Below the pieces are notes generated by a model. That model had not been told where the DNA came from. It ran no database searches and saw only the letters and a list, made by a program, of their open reading frames with translations. A DNA stretch of 64,000 bases from Acorus gramineus (taxonomy: Eukaryota; Streptophyta; Magnoliopsida; Acorales; Acoraceae): positions 124,001-188,000 of the forward strand of contig CM060850.1 in NCBI GenBank assembly GCA_030737835.1, written 5' to 3'. Shown in pieces: positions 23,631 through 35,064 of the stretch; the stretch's first letter is position 1; each line of letters opens with the position of its first letter. A program made the position numbers and the translations under genes.

Positions 23631-24335
23631 ATGTCTTGGTCCAGACTCGCCTCCTCCCTCGCCGGGACCGCCTCCATCGCCAGGCGCCCCTTCCTGTCCC
23701 GATCGTACGGCCTGATCCCCATGGTCATCGAACACTCCTCCCGCGGCGAGCGCGCCTACGACATCTTCTCCCGCCTCCTCAAGGAGCGGATCGTCTGCAT
23801 CAACGGCCCCATCTCCGACGACGTCGCCTCCGTCGTCGTCGCCCAGCTCCTCTTCCTCGAGTCCGAGAACCCCTCCAAGCCCGTCAACGTCTACATCAAC
23901 TCCCCCGGCGGCGTCGTCACCGCCGGCCTCGCCATCTACGACACCATGCAGTACATCCGCTCCCCCGTCACCACCCTCTGCGTCGGCCAGGCCGCCTCCA
24001 TGGGCTCCCTCCTCCTCGCCGCCGGCGCTGCCGGTGAGCGCCGGGCGTTGCCGAACGCGCGCGTGATGATCCACCAGCCGTCGGGAGGGGCGAGCGGGCA
24101 GGCGTCGGACATCGCGATCCACGCGAAGGAGATCCTTAAAGTGAGGGAGAGGTTGAACGCGATCTACGCGAAGCACACGGGGCAGGCGATCGAGAAGATT
24201 GAGAACAGCATGGAGAGGGACATGTTCATGTCGCCGGAGGAGGCCAAGGAGTTCGGGCTCATCGACGAGGTCATCGTCAACCGTCCAATCGCCCTTGTCA
24301 CCGATGAGGTTAAGGATTCAGGGGGATCAAGCTGA
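23631..24335 (+). CDS. CLPP2: ATP-dependent Clp protease proteolytic subunit, mitochondrial (ClpP2)
   Basis: A single exon of 234 codons. The start ATG at 23631 sits in a GCCACCATG context and opens [20 protein letters not shown], a basic, acid-free mitochondrial targeting sequence ending near residue 25. The mature protease begins about [10 protein letters not shown]. The catalytic triad is Ser123 (GQAASMGS), His148 (MIHQPSGG) and Asp197 (ERDMFMS); the spacings of 25 and 49 residues match bacterial ClpP exactly. ClpP assembles as two seven-membered rings and degrades proteins fed by ClpX in the mitochondrial matrix. Codon third positions are almost all C or G in the 5' two thirds and relax towards the 3' end, a gradient typical of monocot genes. 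The open frame extends 57 codons upstream without ATG. The stop lies within a 30-bp tandem repeat. Confidence 0.96.
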   Translation: MSWSRLASSLAGTASIARRPFLSRSYGLIPMVIEHSSRGERAYDIFSRLLKERIVCINGPISDDVASVVVAQLLFLESENPSKPVNVYINSPGGVVTAGLAIYDTMQYIRSPVTTLCVGQAASMGSLLLAAGAAGERRALPNARVMIHQPSGGASGQASDIAIHAKEILKVRERLNAIYAKHTGQAIEKIENSMERDMFMSPEEAKEFGLIDEVIVNRPIALVTDEVKDSGGSS

Positions 24336-24386
24336 TGAGTCCATTTTTGGGGAGGATCAAGCTGATGAGGCCATTTTTGGGGATTT
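24324..24386 (+). repeat. CLPP2: 30-bp tandem duplication across the ClpP2 stop codon
   Basis: GGATCAAGCTGATGAGTCCA and the following TTTTTGGGGA repeat directly, the second copy differing at one base. The TGA ending ClpP2 is in the first copy. The second copy is entirely 3' untranslated, so the protein's last residues (GGSS) are set by the duplicated block. Confidence 0.88.
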
Positions 24387-27230
24387 TTGTTCTGAAGTTT
24401 AAATTAGGGTTTTTTTGAATCGATTGGTTGCATTTCAGGTATGTAATATCGTGATTAATGATTATTGTTATATTTTTTGTCTTTGGTTTAACTGGTATTT
24501 ATCCGAATCCATTTGAAATAGAGAAGTGGAATCTTTTTAATCTACTGATAAATAAAACTTATAGATGGATGAGTTGTGTTGAATATCTTTATCTTTAATG
24601 CTAATTTGCATTTGCACGACTGATTTGAACTGAGACCAGTTATACTTGTTTGTGAGCAGAATTTGAATCTCAATACTTTCATCATCTCCATTTATTTATT
24701 TTTTTGAAGTTTCTAACGTTCCTACCTTCTCCAATATGTTAAAAGAACTATTTCGGCTATGATATTGTTTAAGCAATGTTGGAGGGAGGAGTCAAAGAGG
24801 GAAAATGAAACCACCCTACTTTATAAATTTCCTTGTAGATTGTTACTCTCATTTCTTAAGTTTAGGATGCCATTTGATCCACCATATATGTGGGCTGAAA
24901 AACCAATGGTTAGGCTCTAATCTACAAGAGGTTAGTGGATTATTGTGTCTTTTTTTTCCGCGAGGGTGTGGGAGGTCCTCCATTCACTACAAGTACCATC
25001 GGACATCCCTGCTTCATTGTCTTTCATCAAAAATCATCTCTCTTTCATTACTATAAAACCTCCCTCTATGTTTTTCATACAGTTTTTTTAAAATGTTTCC
25101 AAATAAGAAATCATGCAGTTACTTTATGTCTGGAAGGGGCCTACACCACCTTTCAATTGAACCAGGGAGGATGCATTGGCTTATATCAGTCTCCATTGGA
25201 TTTATGTCTAGATGGAGGGGGTTGAATAAGATGTGAAAGGGGAAGAGTTTACTATTAGTACTGATAGGATACCCACCATATCACCAGTATGCACCTCATT
25301 GCATGATACATGGAAAAGGTTTAAAGTTGCTAATTAGGCCTAATTAAATCCCAGGATGAAGAACCTAAAAGATATCTAAAGAAAACTCACCTCCTTCAAC
25401 CAATTTGACGACTTTCAAGGCGCTTGATGATCTCCTCTTAGCCGGAACTATGTCAGTCTTTTCATGTATGTCACTCTTTATATGTGTTGATAAGAAAATT
25501 TTCCAGGTGTGAAGAATATGATTGGGAGTGTTGGGGTTATTTTTAGTGAGATGTAAAAACAAGGATAAAGAGAAGAGAAAATAGATGATAGGACGATTTC
25601 ATGCATAATAAAATTGTATCCATCATCACTAATCCATTGCAGGATATAATAGGATGATATTTATCCACCCACAGTCAGTAATCTCTGAAACTATATGATG
25701 TTCCAATCCTGACCAAATCAAGAGACATTACCTCTGCCCTTTTTGGTATGGAGAATCATGGTTTTAGTATAGGAGTGACATATTACATAATGCTCTATGT
25801 GAACAACTTCTACGAAGTCTGAATGTGTTATTTAAGTTGCAATTCCTTACTATTTATTAACTGCAAGTTTTTGTGTAAAAGTAAGATGAAATATTCGGCT
25901 ACTCTCTGAATTGATGAAGTTAGGCTATCAGCGCTGAATTGATGAATTTGATCTATTGCTTGGCTTCATGTAGTTCAACGAGGACTCAAAAACTATTGAG
26001 TCCGCCACCTAACATGCCAGCGATACCATTATAATGCATTTTATTGAGTCAGTCACACTTTTAGGCATCGTGTGAACTGTTGTGCATGTGTTGCCTTATT
26101 TTCCAAAGCATAGTGGGTTGTATGTGTTATATTGCACTGAGCACATATCCTAAAATTTGAAAGGAATCTGATATCAATGTTATCAATTATATCCTGTTTG
26201 ATATTCACGCGTATGCACAATATATGTAATTTGATTTTAGATGTCAAATACTCTCTCACAAACAACTACTCATATTTGAGATGCAATCTGTCCAAGTAGG
26301 TTCTTTAAGTGGATACATAGATCAAGGTAATACAATTATTTTTTATTGGGCATTAGTCAATTCTTCATGCATATAGAATATCATACTGTCTTTTATAAGA
26401 ATTGGCATTTTTTGTTACTCTCTGAGTTGAATAATGTAGAGAATTTTTATTACAATGATTACTACATACAACAGTATAGCATATAGCATGCAAATGGTTA
26501 TGAGACTACCTTATGTTGATTTTTTTGGTTTTTCTGGTTTTGGATTCGTGGCTGGTGTTGGATTGGATTTGATGATTACCCTGTTTCAATGCTGTATCTA
26601 TTGTTGAAACAGTTTCACTTTCATTGTGATTGAATAAAACGCTGTGGTCAGTTACATGTTAGACATGAACCATTGGATTGTTTCTATAGTGCTTCAATCT
26701 ATGCTTTTTGATGACAAAGGTTTTGCTCATAAAAAATTGGGACATCAGAATTTTTTGGTGTACAAACTGATGCAGGAACATGAGAGAGAATGTTCGCATA
26801 AAAATATTTATTAGATTGGTTTAAACCCATCTACAATGACATTCTAAGAAGATTGTTGCAAGGTTTGGATGACGGTTTCGCTTTATTAGTAGTACTACAT
26901 TAAGTGGTCTGGAATTTTGCCTTTGTAGGTGAGGCCAAGAAAGCCATGGATCAAATGGTCTGCAATGTGAGAAAAACACAATAGGACTTGGAAATGACAT
27001 CAAATGATAAAAAAGATCATCCCAGCCAATCATTTTGCAAAATTAAAATGTTAGGGGCAGTCCCAACTTGTTTTTGATTTTTGTTTTTGAATGTATATAC
27101 TTATCTAACAAAGTATTTTCACAAAGAATGAAGTATATACCTGAATGATTCTAATGCATACGTTTTGTATTTTCCATAATCGAATTTATATGTACTCTGA
27201 TAGGACTGCAAGATTGGGATTGCTTATGTT
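24387..27230. other. ClpP2 3' region and intergenic DNA
   Basis: No protein-like frame was recognised. The base composition (T-rich with AG/GT pairs) would allow an untranslated intron or an antisense transcript, but nothing in the sequence proves one. No transposon ends were identified. Confidence 0.4.
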
Positions 27231-27235
27231 TACGA

Positions 27236-27640
27236 TTAGCTTGTAAGTGATCGCCATCGCCACTGTACCGAGGCAGCCCCCACACAGAAACAACCCCACA
27301 CTGAGAAGAAACCCTTGGCAGTCTCGCACACTCCTTCTGTCGAGACGCTCACCCCACTGAACACCGCATCGTTACGTCCCAGCCAAAGCGCCCAAAGAAT
27401 GGTTGGAATGAGGAGCTTCAAAACTCGTTCATGAACACTTTGATCGCCACGTCTACATAGAGCCTGCTAGGCCTCCCACAACTGGTCCAAGGAAACGAAG
27501 TCCCATTGACCTCCCATGAATCCCTGTTGCCTAGTTAAGAGAGAACCATACTTCCTTCGCGAGCGGACACTCACAGAACAAGTGGATGGTTGTCTCAATA
27601 GAACCATCACAAAGGGAACATCGAGAAGAAGTCGACGGGC
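27236..27640 (-). mobile_element. LINE fragment (3' part of the reverse-transcriptase ORF)
   Basis: On the minus strand, 27640-27480 encodes a zinc-binding module of the type following plant LINE reverse transcriptases (CDGSIETTIHLFCECPLAKEVW). About 100 bases further, 27421-27240 encodes the matching downstream segment PTILWALWLGRNDAVFSG. Only the last part of the ORF remains, in more than one frame, so this is a 5'-truncated and decayed copy. Confidence 0.75.
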
Positions 27641-27742
27641 ACCACAAGGCCCTATAAGCTTTAGTCAAGAACACACGGGCACCACAATGCCCTATAAGCT
27701 TTAGTCAAGAACACACGGGCACCACAATGCCCTATAAGCTCC
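27637..27742. repeat. 40-bp tandem array, 2.6 copies
   Basis: CGGGCACCACAA(T/G)GCCCTATAA followed by GCTTTAGTCAAGAACACA repeats with a 40-base period at 27637, 27677 and 27717. It abuts the LINE fragment, whose edge it may have been built from. Confidence 0.9.
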
Positions 27743-28900
27743 GCCTTCTATTATTTGTTTTGGTTTACTTTCAAACATTTGGTTGAACGAAGCTGTTGAA
27801 GTTGCAGGTGTTTGGATGAGAAGGCCATGAATCCTAGGCGGCGGTATGGCTGCTTGACGATGAGATGTTTTGTTTAGGTTTTTTAGGTGAATGATGTAAT
27901 GAGGAAGGGTATAAATGTAATATTACAAGTAGGGTTAAATTTAGTTAACCCATGAGTTAACTTGTTTGACTGACAAAATGGGGCATTTGCATTTTGGTTG
28001 GGTTTAGGTGAGGTTATTTGAATTTAGCAAAAAGATGGGTTTATCTTGATTGTAATAAAATTGTAAGGGGGGTTATATGCATTTATCTCATTTATATTAT
28101 TACAAATGGGTCCCTGATATTTATAAACAGGTCCCTGAAAGAAATCTGTCAACTTTATCCTTTCTGGGCTATTTGCATATCAGCCCCCAGATTCTACCAG
28201 TTTCATAACCAATCTTCTATCTCTGTTACAAACAGATCCCTAATTCAAATTTCCAGATGTATAACAAGGCCATGGTCTCAAAAGATATTCTCAAACTTTA
28301 AATTCATGAAATTTCATCCAATGTTTTTGGAGACTATTAAGAAATTCATAAAATTATAAAATAAACATTTTAATCTCCTTTAATGAATACTAAAATTACA
28401 AATGGAATGAGACCCTTTTGGCCACCCCATAAAGTTATTGATAGCAGATGTTCATTGCATTTTCAATTTTTATTTTCATATTTACAAACATATCATGTTG
28501 ATTATAATAAAACTAACAATTCCGTAGATGTTCATAAATCTTTTTTTATTTCACACAGTAAATGTATCCATCCTCAAATCCTAAATATGTCTCTAAGGTG
28601 CTTTACAAAAATTAAGTCTGAATGCATGACTTTGACGGCATTAAAGACCTTAAGCTCAAAATTTGCATATACTTATAAGATAAGCATAATACATTAATAT
28701 TAAGCACAATAATACGCTATCCTCCTATCCAAATTCGTGAATGTTAGTATAATTTAGCATAAGAGAGTTCAATTATGATTTGAGCGTCACTAATAAAAGA
28801 AAAAATCTTATACACGTTTAGTCATCATATACTTTAATTTGATTTTTTTTTAAAATGTATATTTTATGTGATGAAACATATATAAAAACAATATTTCAAT
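27743..28900. other. AT-rich intergenic DNA, no gene recognised
   Basis: Short motifs such as GGGTCCCTGATATTTATAAACAG and related GGTCCCTGA/CAGATCCCTAA phrases around 28105-28260 suggest an old repeat with phrases in both orientations, but no boundaries could be set. No coding sequence was recognised. Confidence 0.4.
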
Positions 28901-28901
28901 A

Positions 28902-29169
28902 AAGGGTTTTTTATTTTTAAGTCCCCATAAACTATAGGATTTAGTGATCGATCCATCACTTCTTCATATTTTAGTTTTAGTCCCCATATGTTCCTTTTTA
29001 GTCCCTGGGAGGGACCTATCTCTAAATTATTTGGTTTTCTTTTTAGTCCCTGGGAGGGACTAAAAATGAACATATCCTTTAAATTTTGGGACTAAAACCA
29101 AAATATGAAGAAATGATGGATCGATCATTAAATCTTATAGTTTGTGGGGACTTAAAAATAAAAACCCTT
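28902..29169. mobile_element. MITE with ~100-bp inverted arms, same family as 61323-61649
   Basis: The left arm AAGGGTTTTTTATTTTTAAG through TAGTGATCGATCCATCACTTC and TTTTAGTCCCC is mirrored by the right arm (GGGACTAAAACCAAAATATG ... GGGGACTTAAAAATAAAAACCCTT). The centre is short, with two GTCCCTGGGAGGGAC palindromes. Flanking CAATA and CAATG could be an imperfect target duplication. It is non-coding; the apparent small frame through it is a by-product of the inverted repeat. Confidence 0.85.
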
Positions 29170-30178
29170 CAATGAATGGTATGAAACACTTATGTTTGTG
29201 CACAATTTTGAAGGGAAAATGAGAGAAAGTAAAAGAATTTGGGTCAAAGAGAAAGTGGTGAAAAGTAGAATATTTTCCTTTTGACTAACTTAATTTCATG
29301 GTATTTGTGTATGTGGTGAAAAAAAATTTCACCACTTTCCTTCAAATTCTCACCTATGAGGAGAAAATATTTTTTCACTTTTTCTAATAAGACAAAATAG
29401 GGAAAGGAAAGTGATGGAAAATTTTTTCCTTTCATTGTTTAACACTAGTCACATTCACCAACCAAAACACAGACCTCACATGTTTTTATTTTTTCAAATA
29501 TAGTAAACATCATCTAATGAGGTATATGCTTTGATAAAAAGTGCACATCGCTTCATTTCGAGTTAAATGAACCCATTTTTAATAAGTGTAAGAAAATATT
29601 CAATGTGGTATATACAACATCTAACTAGGTAAATGCTTCTTTGGATTTCTAATGTGGTATATAGAACTGTGTTTTGGACTAAAAAAAAAACTAAGTGTAA
29701 CAACACTCTTGACACAAACACTAGATTTTAAATGATAAAAAAAAAAAAATTCAATTTCCAATCATTTTTCTTTTAACACAAACACACCCCAGTAGATGAC
29801 GTGAAAAAAAAAAATTCATTTCACAACATATATATAATACACACACTCCATTAGAGAAAAATGACTGCATGTTGAGCTTTAAATAACATAACATACAACA
29901 CCACTACAATAAAAGTGAGATATTTAATAATATGCTACACAAGAAATTGTCTGGTCGAGGAAATGAGTTCCATTGAATGAAAAATAGCTTTCATTCCATT
30001 GAATGAGACATTTTGAATCATCACATATACACGGGTATGCACATGTTCTTCTTCTACCAATAAAAAAAGAAATGAAAGAATTGATGTTCACTCTCATTGA
30101 GAGAGGCATTTTGAATCATCACACGGGTTTTGCAATTATATATATATTTTTTTGTCATATGTACCAATGCCTTCACCC
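29170..30178. other. Intergenic DNA with MITE-like repeats
   Basis: About 29210-29470 is an imperfect inverted arrangement of AAAGTGGTGAAAA/TTCACCACTTT type sequence that could be a decayed foldback element. About 29480-29610 belongs to the dispersed AT-rich repeat family. Near 30003 and 30105 the phrase GCATTTTGAATCATCACA (or its ACATTT variant) is repeated. The last part would be 3' untranslated sequence of the RING-H2 gene. Confidence 0.4.
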
Positions 30179-30979
30179 TCATTGTTTCATAATACTGGTG
30201 GTAATCCTTGAATCTGAGTCTGGAGTGACGTGCATTTGATCATGAAAGTCTGTCTCACATATCCATCTTCGTTCATCTTTTTGCACTTTGAATTTGATAT
30301 TCATTTTAAACCGGCACATGGGACATGTTCGATTCCTCTTCAACCATGTTTTGATACAATTTTCATGAAACATATGCCCGCAAGACACGCGCATGATGAT
30401 TTCCACCTCATCTTTTTTAGAATCGCCCGTCAATAGTCTTTGAAGACAAATCGGGCACATTGCCTCTTCGTCCATACTTGGATTATTACTCTTATCATAT
30501 TCAACAGTCTCAAGCCCATGGTCCACATAATAAGCCAATATGAATCCTTCTTCAAAAGTGATATCTATTATGTCATCTAGTCTCACTGTGATCATCACCA
30601 TCTGATATTTAGGATCAAGCATACTCGCTTCCTTATAAATGAATTTTGATATTCGCTTCGCGAAGAAAACGAACTCGTGGTTAATAGTGTGGAGGAGCAT
30701 ATTTGTCACTTCGTTCACAAGATCCGTTGAGCTCAATAATTCATCCAAAGGTCGGGTGATGGTGGACGTCCTCTGAAAAGTTTGATCACATCTGATATGG
30801 TGGATTGAGCCTTTTGACGATTTTAACATCAGCTCAAAGCAATCTCTGATGTAAAATTTAATACTCAATTCCCTTTCTTTGGCACCGTCTATTCTTTGGC
30901 ACTGCCATTCAACTCTTTCTGCAGACAAACCCCAACATCGACCGCGTCGTGGTGAATTAAGTCGCGGTGCATTATTCAT
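30179..30979 (-). CDS. RING-H2 zinc-finger protein, probable E3 ubiquitin ligase, intronless
   Basis: A single exon of 266 codons from the ATG at 30979 (MNNAPRLNSPRRGRCWG). The in-frame sequence upstream has no further ATG. The RING-H2 finger is complete: Cys175, Cys178 (CPIC), Cys200, His202, His205, Cys208 (CGHMFHENC), Cys219, Cys222 (CPMC), with the usual x10 spacing between the sixth and seventh ligands and the Trp (KTW) that contacts E2 enzymes. The first 170 residues have no domain I recognise. They contain a VMITVRLDDIID strand-like stretch and an acidic linker just before the finger. There is no signal peptide or membrane segment. RING-H2 proteins pass ubiquitin from an E2 to a target; the target is unknown. 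Being intronless and surrounded by repeats, it may be a member of an expanded lineage-specific family. Confidence 0.82.
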   Translation of the reverse strand: MNNAPRLNSPRRGRCWGLSAERVEWQCQRIDGAKERELSIKFYIRDCFELMLKSSKGSIHHIRCDQTFQRTSTITRPLDELLSSTDLVNEVTNMLLHTINHEFVFFAKRISKFIYKEASMLDPKYQMVMITVRLDDIIDITFEEGFILAYYVDHGLETVEYDKSNNPSMDEEAMCPICLQRLLTGDSKKDEVEIIMRVSCGHMFHENCIKTWLKRNRTCPMCRFKMNIKFKVQKDERRWICETDFHDQMHVTPDSDSRITTSIMKQ

Positions 30980-31960
30980 TGTTCTTGCTCTCTGGTTGAA
31001 AATATATCTTTTGTTCAAGAGAAATGAAAAAAAAAGGTTGAATTAGGTCTTCTGATTATATTGTAATTGTATAATCTAATCTATAAACAAACAATCATCA
31101 AATATGATTAGTAGTTAGAATTATCATCAACGTGATATGAAGTGAGTTTGAATTTAAGCATTGATCCAAAGTGTTTTAATGTGTATAGCCAAATATAACG
31201 GATGAGGCGAGGTAGCGTGAGACAAAAAAAAAACCTCATACAAAACTCTACACTTGGAATGAAATACAAAATTAATTTTAATAAACTTTGAAGATGATCT
31301 TAAATTTTGTGGTGATATTTTTATTTAAATCTATATATATTACAAATTAGGAATCTTTATAACAATTTATCTAAGATCTACTAAAATAAATAAGAATCTA
31401 ACTAAAAATCCTAAAGACATGAAATAAATCTTGAAACTCAAAAAGGTCCAAAATTTAACACCCAACTACTAATGAATGATGATTATTAGCGTCATAAATG
31501 ATGAATACCAAAATAATGGCATTCTAAGGCCGAGTCAATCTTTGAAAACCTATATAGTCTCAATATGCTTTCAGTACATTATACATTGCAACTGGTTCAA
31601 GCTATCCCAAAACCTATGTAATATAACATGACACATGACACCCGAATCAAAATTTATTCCCCCTTTAAAATTTAGACATTTCACAGGACCTTCCAAACCA
31701 TTTTGCATATCTTCTTATCCCAGCAACTCTTATGGGTCCTCCACATCTCGTATCACATTAATTGATCAGATTAGTTAATTTATATTAGTTATATTTTAGT
31801 TATTTATATTTTGTATTATATAAAGACCCATGTACCTAAAAAAGATTAGTGAATATCTTGCAAGCCTTTAATCTTAAAAGCTAGATGTGTATCAAATATA
31901 AAAAAGAACTAAACTGTTTACTAACATTGGCAAACACAAATAAGAAATTAAACATAAATA
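30980..31960. other. Upstream DNA of the RING-H2 gene, AT-rich
   Basis: The first few hundred bases should hold the RING-H2 promoter and leader. No clear TATA box position could be fixed in such AT-rich DNA. No other gene or element was recognised. Confidence 0.35.
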
Positions 31961-31962
31961 GA

Positions 31963-32236
31963 ATATAAACAAATTAAAGAGGTGCACAAAAAAATATATC
32001 TTTATATATATTTTACTGATTGTGGAAAAAAAATGAACTGAGTAATAACATAATATAAACAAATTAAAGAGGTGCACAAAAAAATATATCTTTATATATA
32101 TTTTACTGATTGTGGAAAAAAAATGAACTGAGTAATAACATAATATAAACCAAATTAAAGAGGTGCACAAAAAAAAAATATTTTTATATATATTTTACTG
32201 ATAGTAGAAAAAAAAATGAACTAACTAATAACATAA
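31963..32236. repeat. Three tandem copies of a 90-bp AT-rich unit
   Basis: AAATTAAAGAGGTGCACAAA begins each copy at 31971, 32061 and 32152 (period 90-91). Each continues with TATATATTTTACTGAT and ATGAACTGAGTAATAACATA. The first two copies are almost identical; the third has small changes. The repetitive hydrophobic frame on the minus strand is a by-product of the array. Confidence 0.93.
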
Positions 32237-32594
32237 GAACAGATAAACAATGAATAGAACATGATGTATATTGATAGACAGATCAAAATAAAAATTACAC
32301 GGTGATAAAATGAATAGAAAATCAGTACTAACTGACCTGGGGGAGTTTGAGTGTCAAGATTACTCAAAGAAGGAGAGATCAAAATATAGAAAGCCAATAA
32401 GGGGTTCCTCAATTTATTTAGAAACCTGGATTTATTTATTTTTTTGGAGTGGTGGGGGGGTTGGTTCTGTTTTCTTTTTTTTGGGAGCCTGGACTGTATG
32501 TTTGAGTGAAGAAACAATGGCTACTACTAGGTTTATATATAGAGTTTTATAGAGATTGAAAATCGGTTGAGATTTAAATTGTTAGTTGTGGTGC

Positions 32595-33288
32595 TTAACA
32601 GATTATTACACAAAATATTTATCTAACAAATATTAACAAACCAAATATCTGTAACAAACCAATCTTGTGACAAAAAACACACGGTTAATCTTGTGACAAA
32701 ATTTGAATATAAAAAAAACACTCATTGAATAGGAGTTTATATATATGGCGAAACATGAATTGGAGAAAAATAAATAATAGTTTAAATAAATATATTAACC
32801 GAATATTATAAGTTTGTAAAGGGCAAATTTGAGAAACTCCCCGAGTAAATAAAAATCTACAACAAACCTCTTTTGATTAGGTAAATAGAATGAGGCCCTA
32901 TTACACGTAGATATTTAAAAGCCAGTAAATAAAATTTTACAACAAACTGATCTTTTGATTAGGTAAATATAACAAGATCCACTTGCACTTCTATATTTAC
33001 ATGCCATTTAGCCAATATGAGTTGGGCAAGAGAAAATCAAATCTAGGGCGCAAATATTTATAAGGGTCCTAATCATGTGAGTCAAAATTTGATCAAAGTT
33101 TTAACCTAACACAATTTCAATCAATAATAAAGGGACATATCACCTATGACTTTTGATTTTGGATGGGGTACTGAAATTTGTAGTTGGTCATTTTTTTATT
33201 TTGTAGGATATTTTAGTCATATTTTTTTATTATTAATAAGAGGCCGCCGAATGGTTATCAGAATATTTAAATCTGCCTGACCAACTCT
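32595..33288 (+). repeat. Left arm of a long inverted repeat pair
   Basis: TTACACAAAATATTTATCT, ATATGGCGAAACAT, CAACAAACCTCTTTTGATTA, AGCCAATATGAGTTGGGCAA, GACATATCACCTATGACTTT and GAATATTTAAATCTGCCTGA occur here in this order. The complement of each occurs in reverse order at 35620-35065. Within the arm a ~105-bp module (AACAAACCTCTTTTGATTAG...ATATTTA) is tandemly repeated. A further partial copy lies at 33300-33410. Confidence 0.85.
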
Positions 33289-35064
33289 CATATCAACCAT
33301 GGGGGTATATTTGAGAAAACTCGGCTGAGTTAAATAAATTTTTTTTATCCAACCTCATTAGATGAGATAATATAATTAGGCTGACACCTCGATATTTATA
33401 ACCCAATATTAAATTCATGATTTGTGTAATAGATTTAATATATATATGTTAATTATGCACGAGAAGCACGTGATATAACATTATATGTTATATAGAAAAC
33501 AAAATAATGATAGTGATATCAACATACATTATTAAAACGTGATGTTACAAAATGTATTCCAACTAAATCCTGAAGTTTATTATTAATTTTTTTAATTTAG
33601 AGGAAAATGAAAACCATTTGGAGAGAAACAGAGTTGTAGAAATCTTTGACGCAAAAATAAAAGCTGAGTTTTTTCATTTTTCCTTTTCCAAACATAATTT
33701 GTGTTTTTGATGGGATAAATGAGGTGTGAAAATAAATGTTGTTATAAATGACAATGCATGGGTTTGATTGGGGTTTTGATTTTCCCATATAGGATCCGAT
33801 GGTTTTAAGTAGTTTGATTTCTTAAGGATTTTCTTTTATGTGAAAAAAGTTTTCCTGGAAAATGAAAACCATTTTATACATTTGGTTGTAATGAAATTAT
33901 TTTACAGAAAATTATTTCGTCGTTTGTTTTTTCAAAAAATGTTAACATGAAATTGTCCTCTAATATTTGGTTTTATAAATTTGAAAAAATTTATTTTTCA
34001 TATATATGCATTAATGTCAGATTATGAATATAAAAAATATAATAAGCATAAACAAATCAAAATCTTTGGTAAATTTTATTACAAAAATTGTACTTGCATT
34101 ACATTTATTTAGAATAAAGATATCTACACTATTTCACCTTACTTATGGAAAATGTCTAACATAAAAAAATTCAAGTACCGTTGTAAATCCAAATTTAAAA
34201 ATTAAATTTAAATTTTAAATTTTAAATTTAAATTTGAAAGTGAGATCAACCTAGAGCATATATAAGATCTTTAGATTTTCTATAGTTACTTCTATAGTTA
34301 CTTTGGATTATTCCAAGATAAATTTGATCCGCGAGTCATAGCTGTCTTTCCTTGCTGTCATGACAACTATAGGATCAAATTCGCCTGAAAATTAATTAGT
34401 GAGATTCACCTCTCAATTTTTTTGGAGGAGATCCTGTGCTTCACTTAATTTTGGGTTATATCTTAACATGGTTTGATTTAGTGCCCGTAATTGCAGTGTT
34501 GTCAATTTAATGGTTGTGGCATCATTTGGGTAGCCTTTTAGGACAGGATAATTAAGAATGGATTGTTGGTTTGCTATGCATGGCTGCTTTCACTTGAGAG
34601 TTGGATGACAATATGTTGTTCATTGATAGGTATTGAGACTAGTAGATTTTTTTTCTTTTTGAGCGTCTTGGATGGACAGTTCTTCATGCAATCTCAATTT
34701 TTTTTATAAGCTATATTACCTATCGAAAGAATTACATACTTTTGTAAATAAAATAAAGTATATACACGAGTGTATTGATGGGATTCATTCTTCATTATTC
34801 TTAAGACTGACATTGTAGTGATCACACTTTTGAAGCATTTTTGTTATTATGTCAAGTGTTAAGTGTTTAATCTCATGTGTATAAAATGTTTGATGACATG
34901 TTTGTGTGATCACTGACATCTGATAACAAGTCCAAATCATCTTCCAGTGGAGTCAAACAACTCCGTCTCTATCAACCTCTTCGGCTCTTCCCCTCTTCAC
35001 CGAACAAACCCACTACCCTGGCCTTGTAATAATCACTGTTAATGGAGACGATAGGAATAATATT
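33289..35064. other. DNA between the two inverted arms
   Basis: About 1.8 kb, AT-rich. 33300-33410 repeats the arm module. 33600-33960 contains GGAAAATGAAAACCATTT twice. 34198-34235 is a run of TTTAAA/AAATTT blocks. No transposase-like or other protein frame was recognised, so if the whole is one element it is non-autonomous. Confidence 0.4.

Noticed and set aside
23616-24176. Long minus-strand open frame opposite ClpP2
   Set aside because: It is a shadow of the very GC-rich ClpP2 codons; the Asp/Gly-rich product resembles no protein, while the plus strand has a full catalytic triad.
30980-31018. Longer start for the RING-H2 protein
   Set aside because: The extension begins with TTG, not ATG; the first ATG in frame is at 30979.
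31892-32170. Hydrophobic repetitive protein on the minus strand
   Set aside because: It is produced by translating the 90-bp AT-rich tandem array; the residue repeats simply mirror the DNA repeat.
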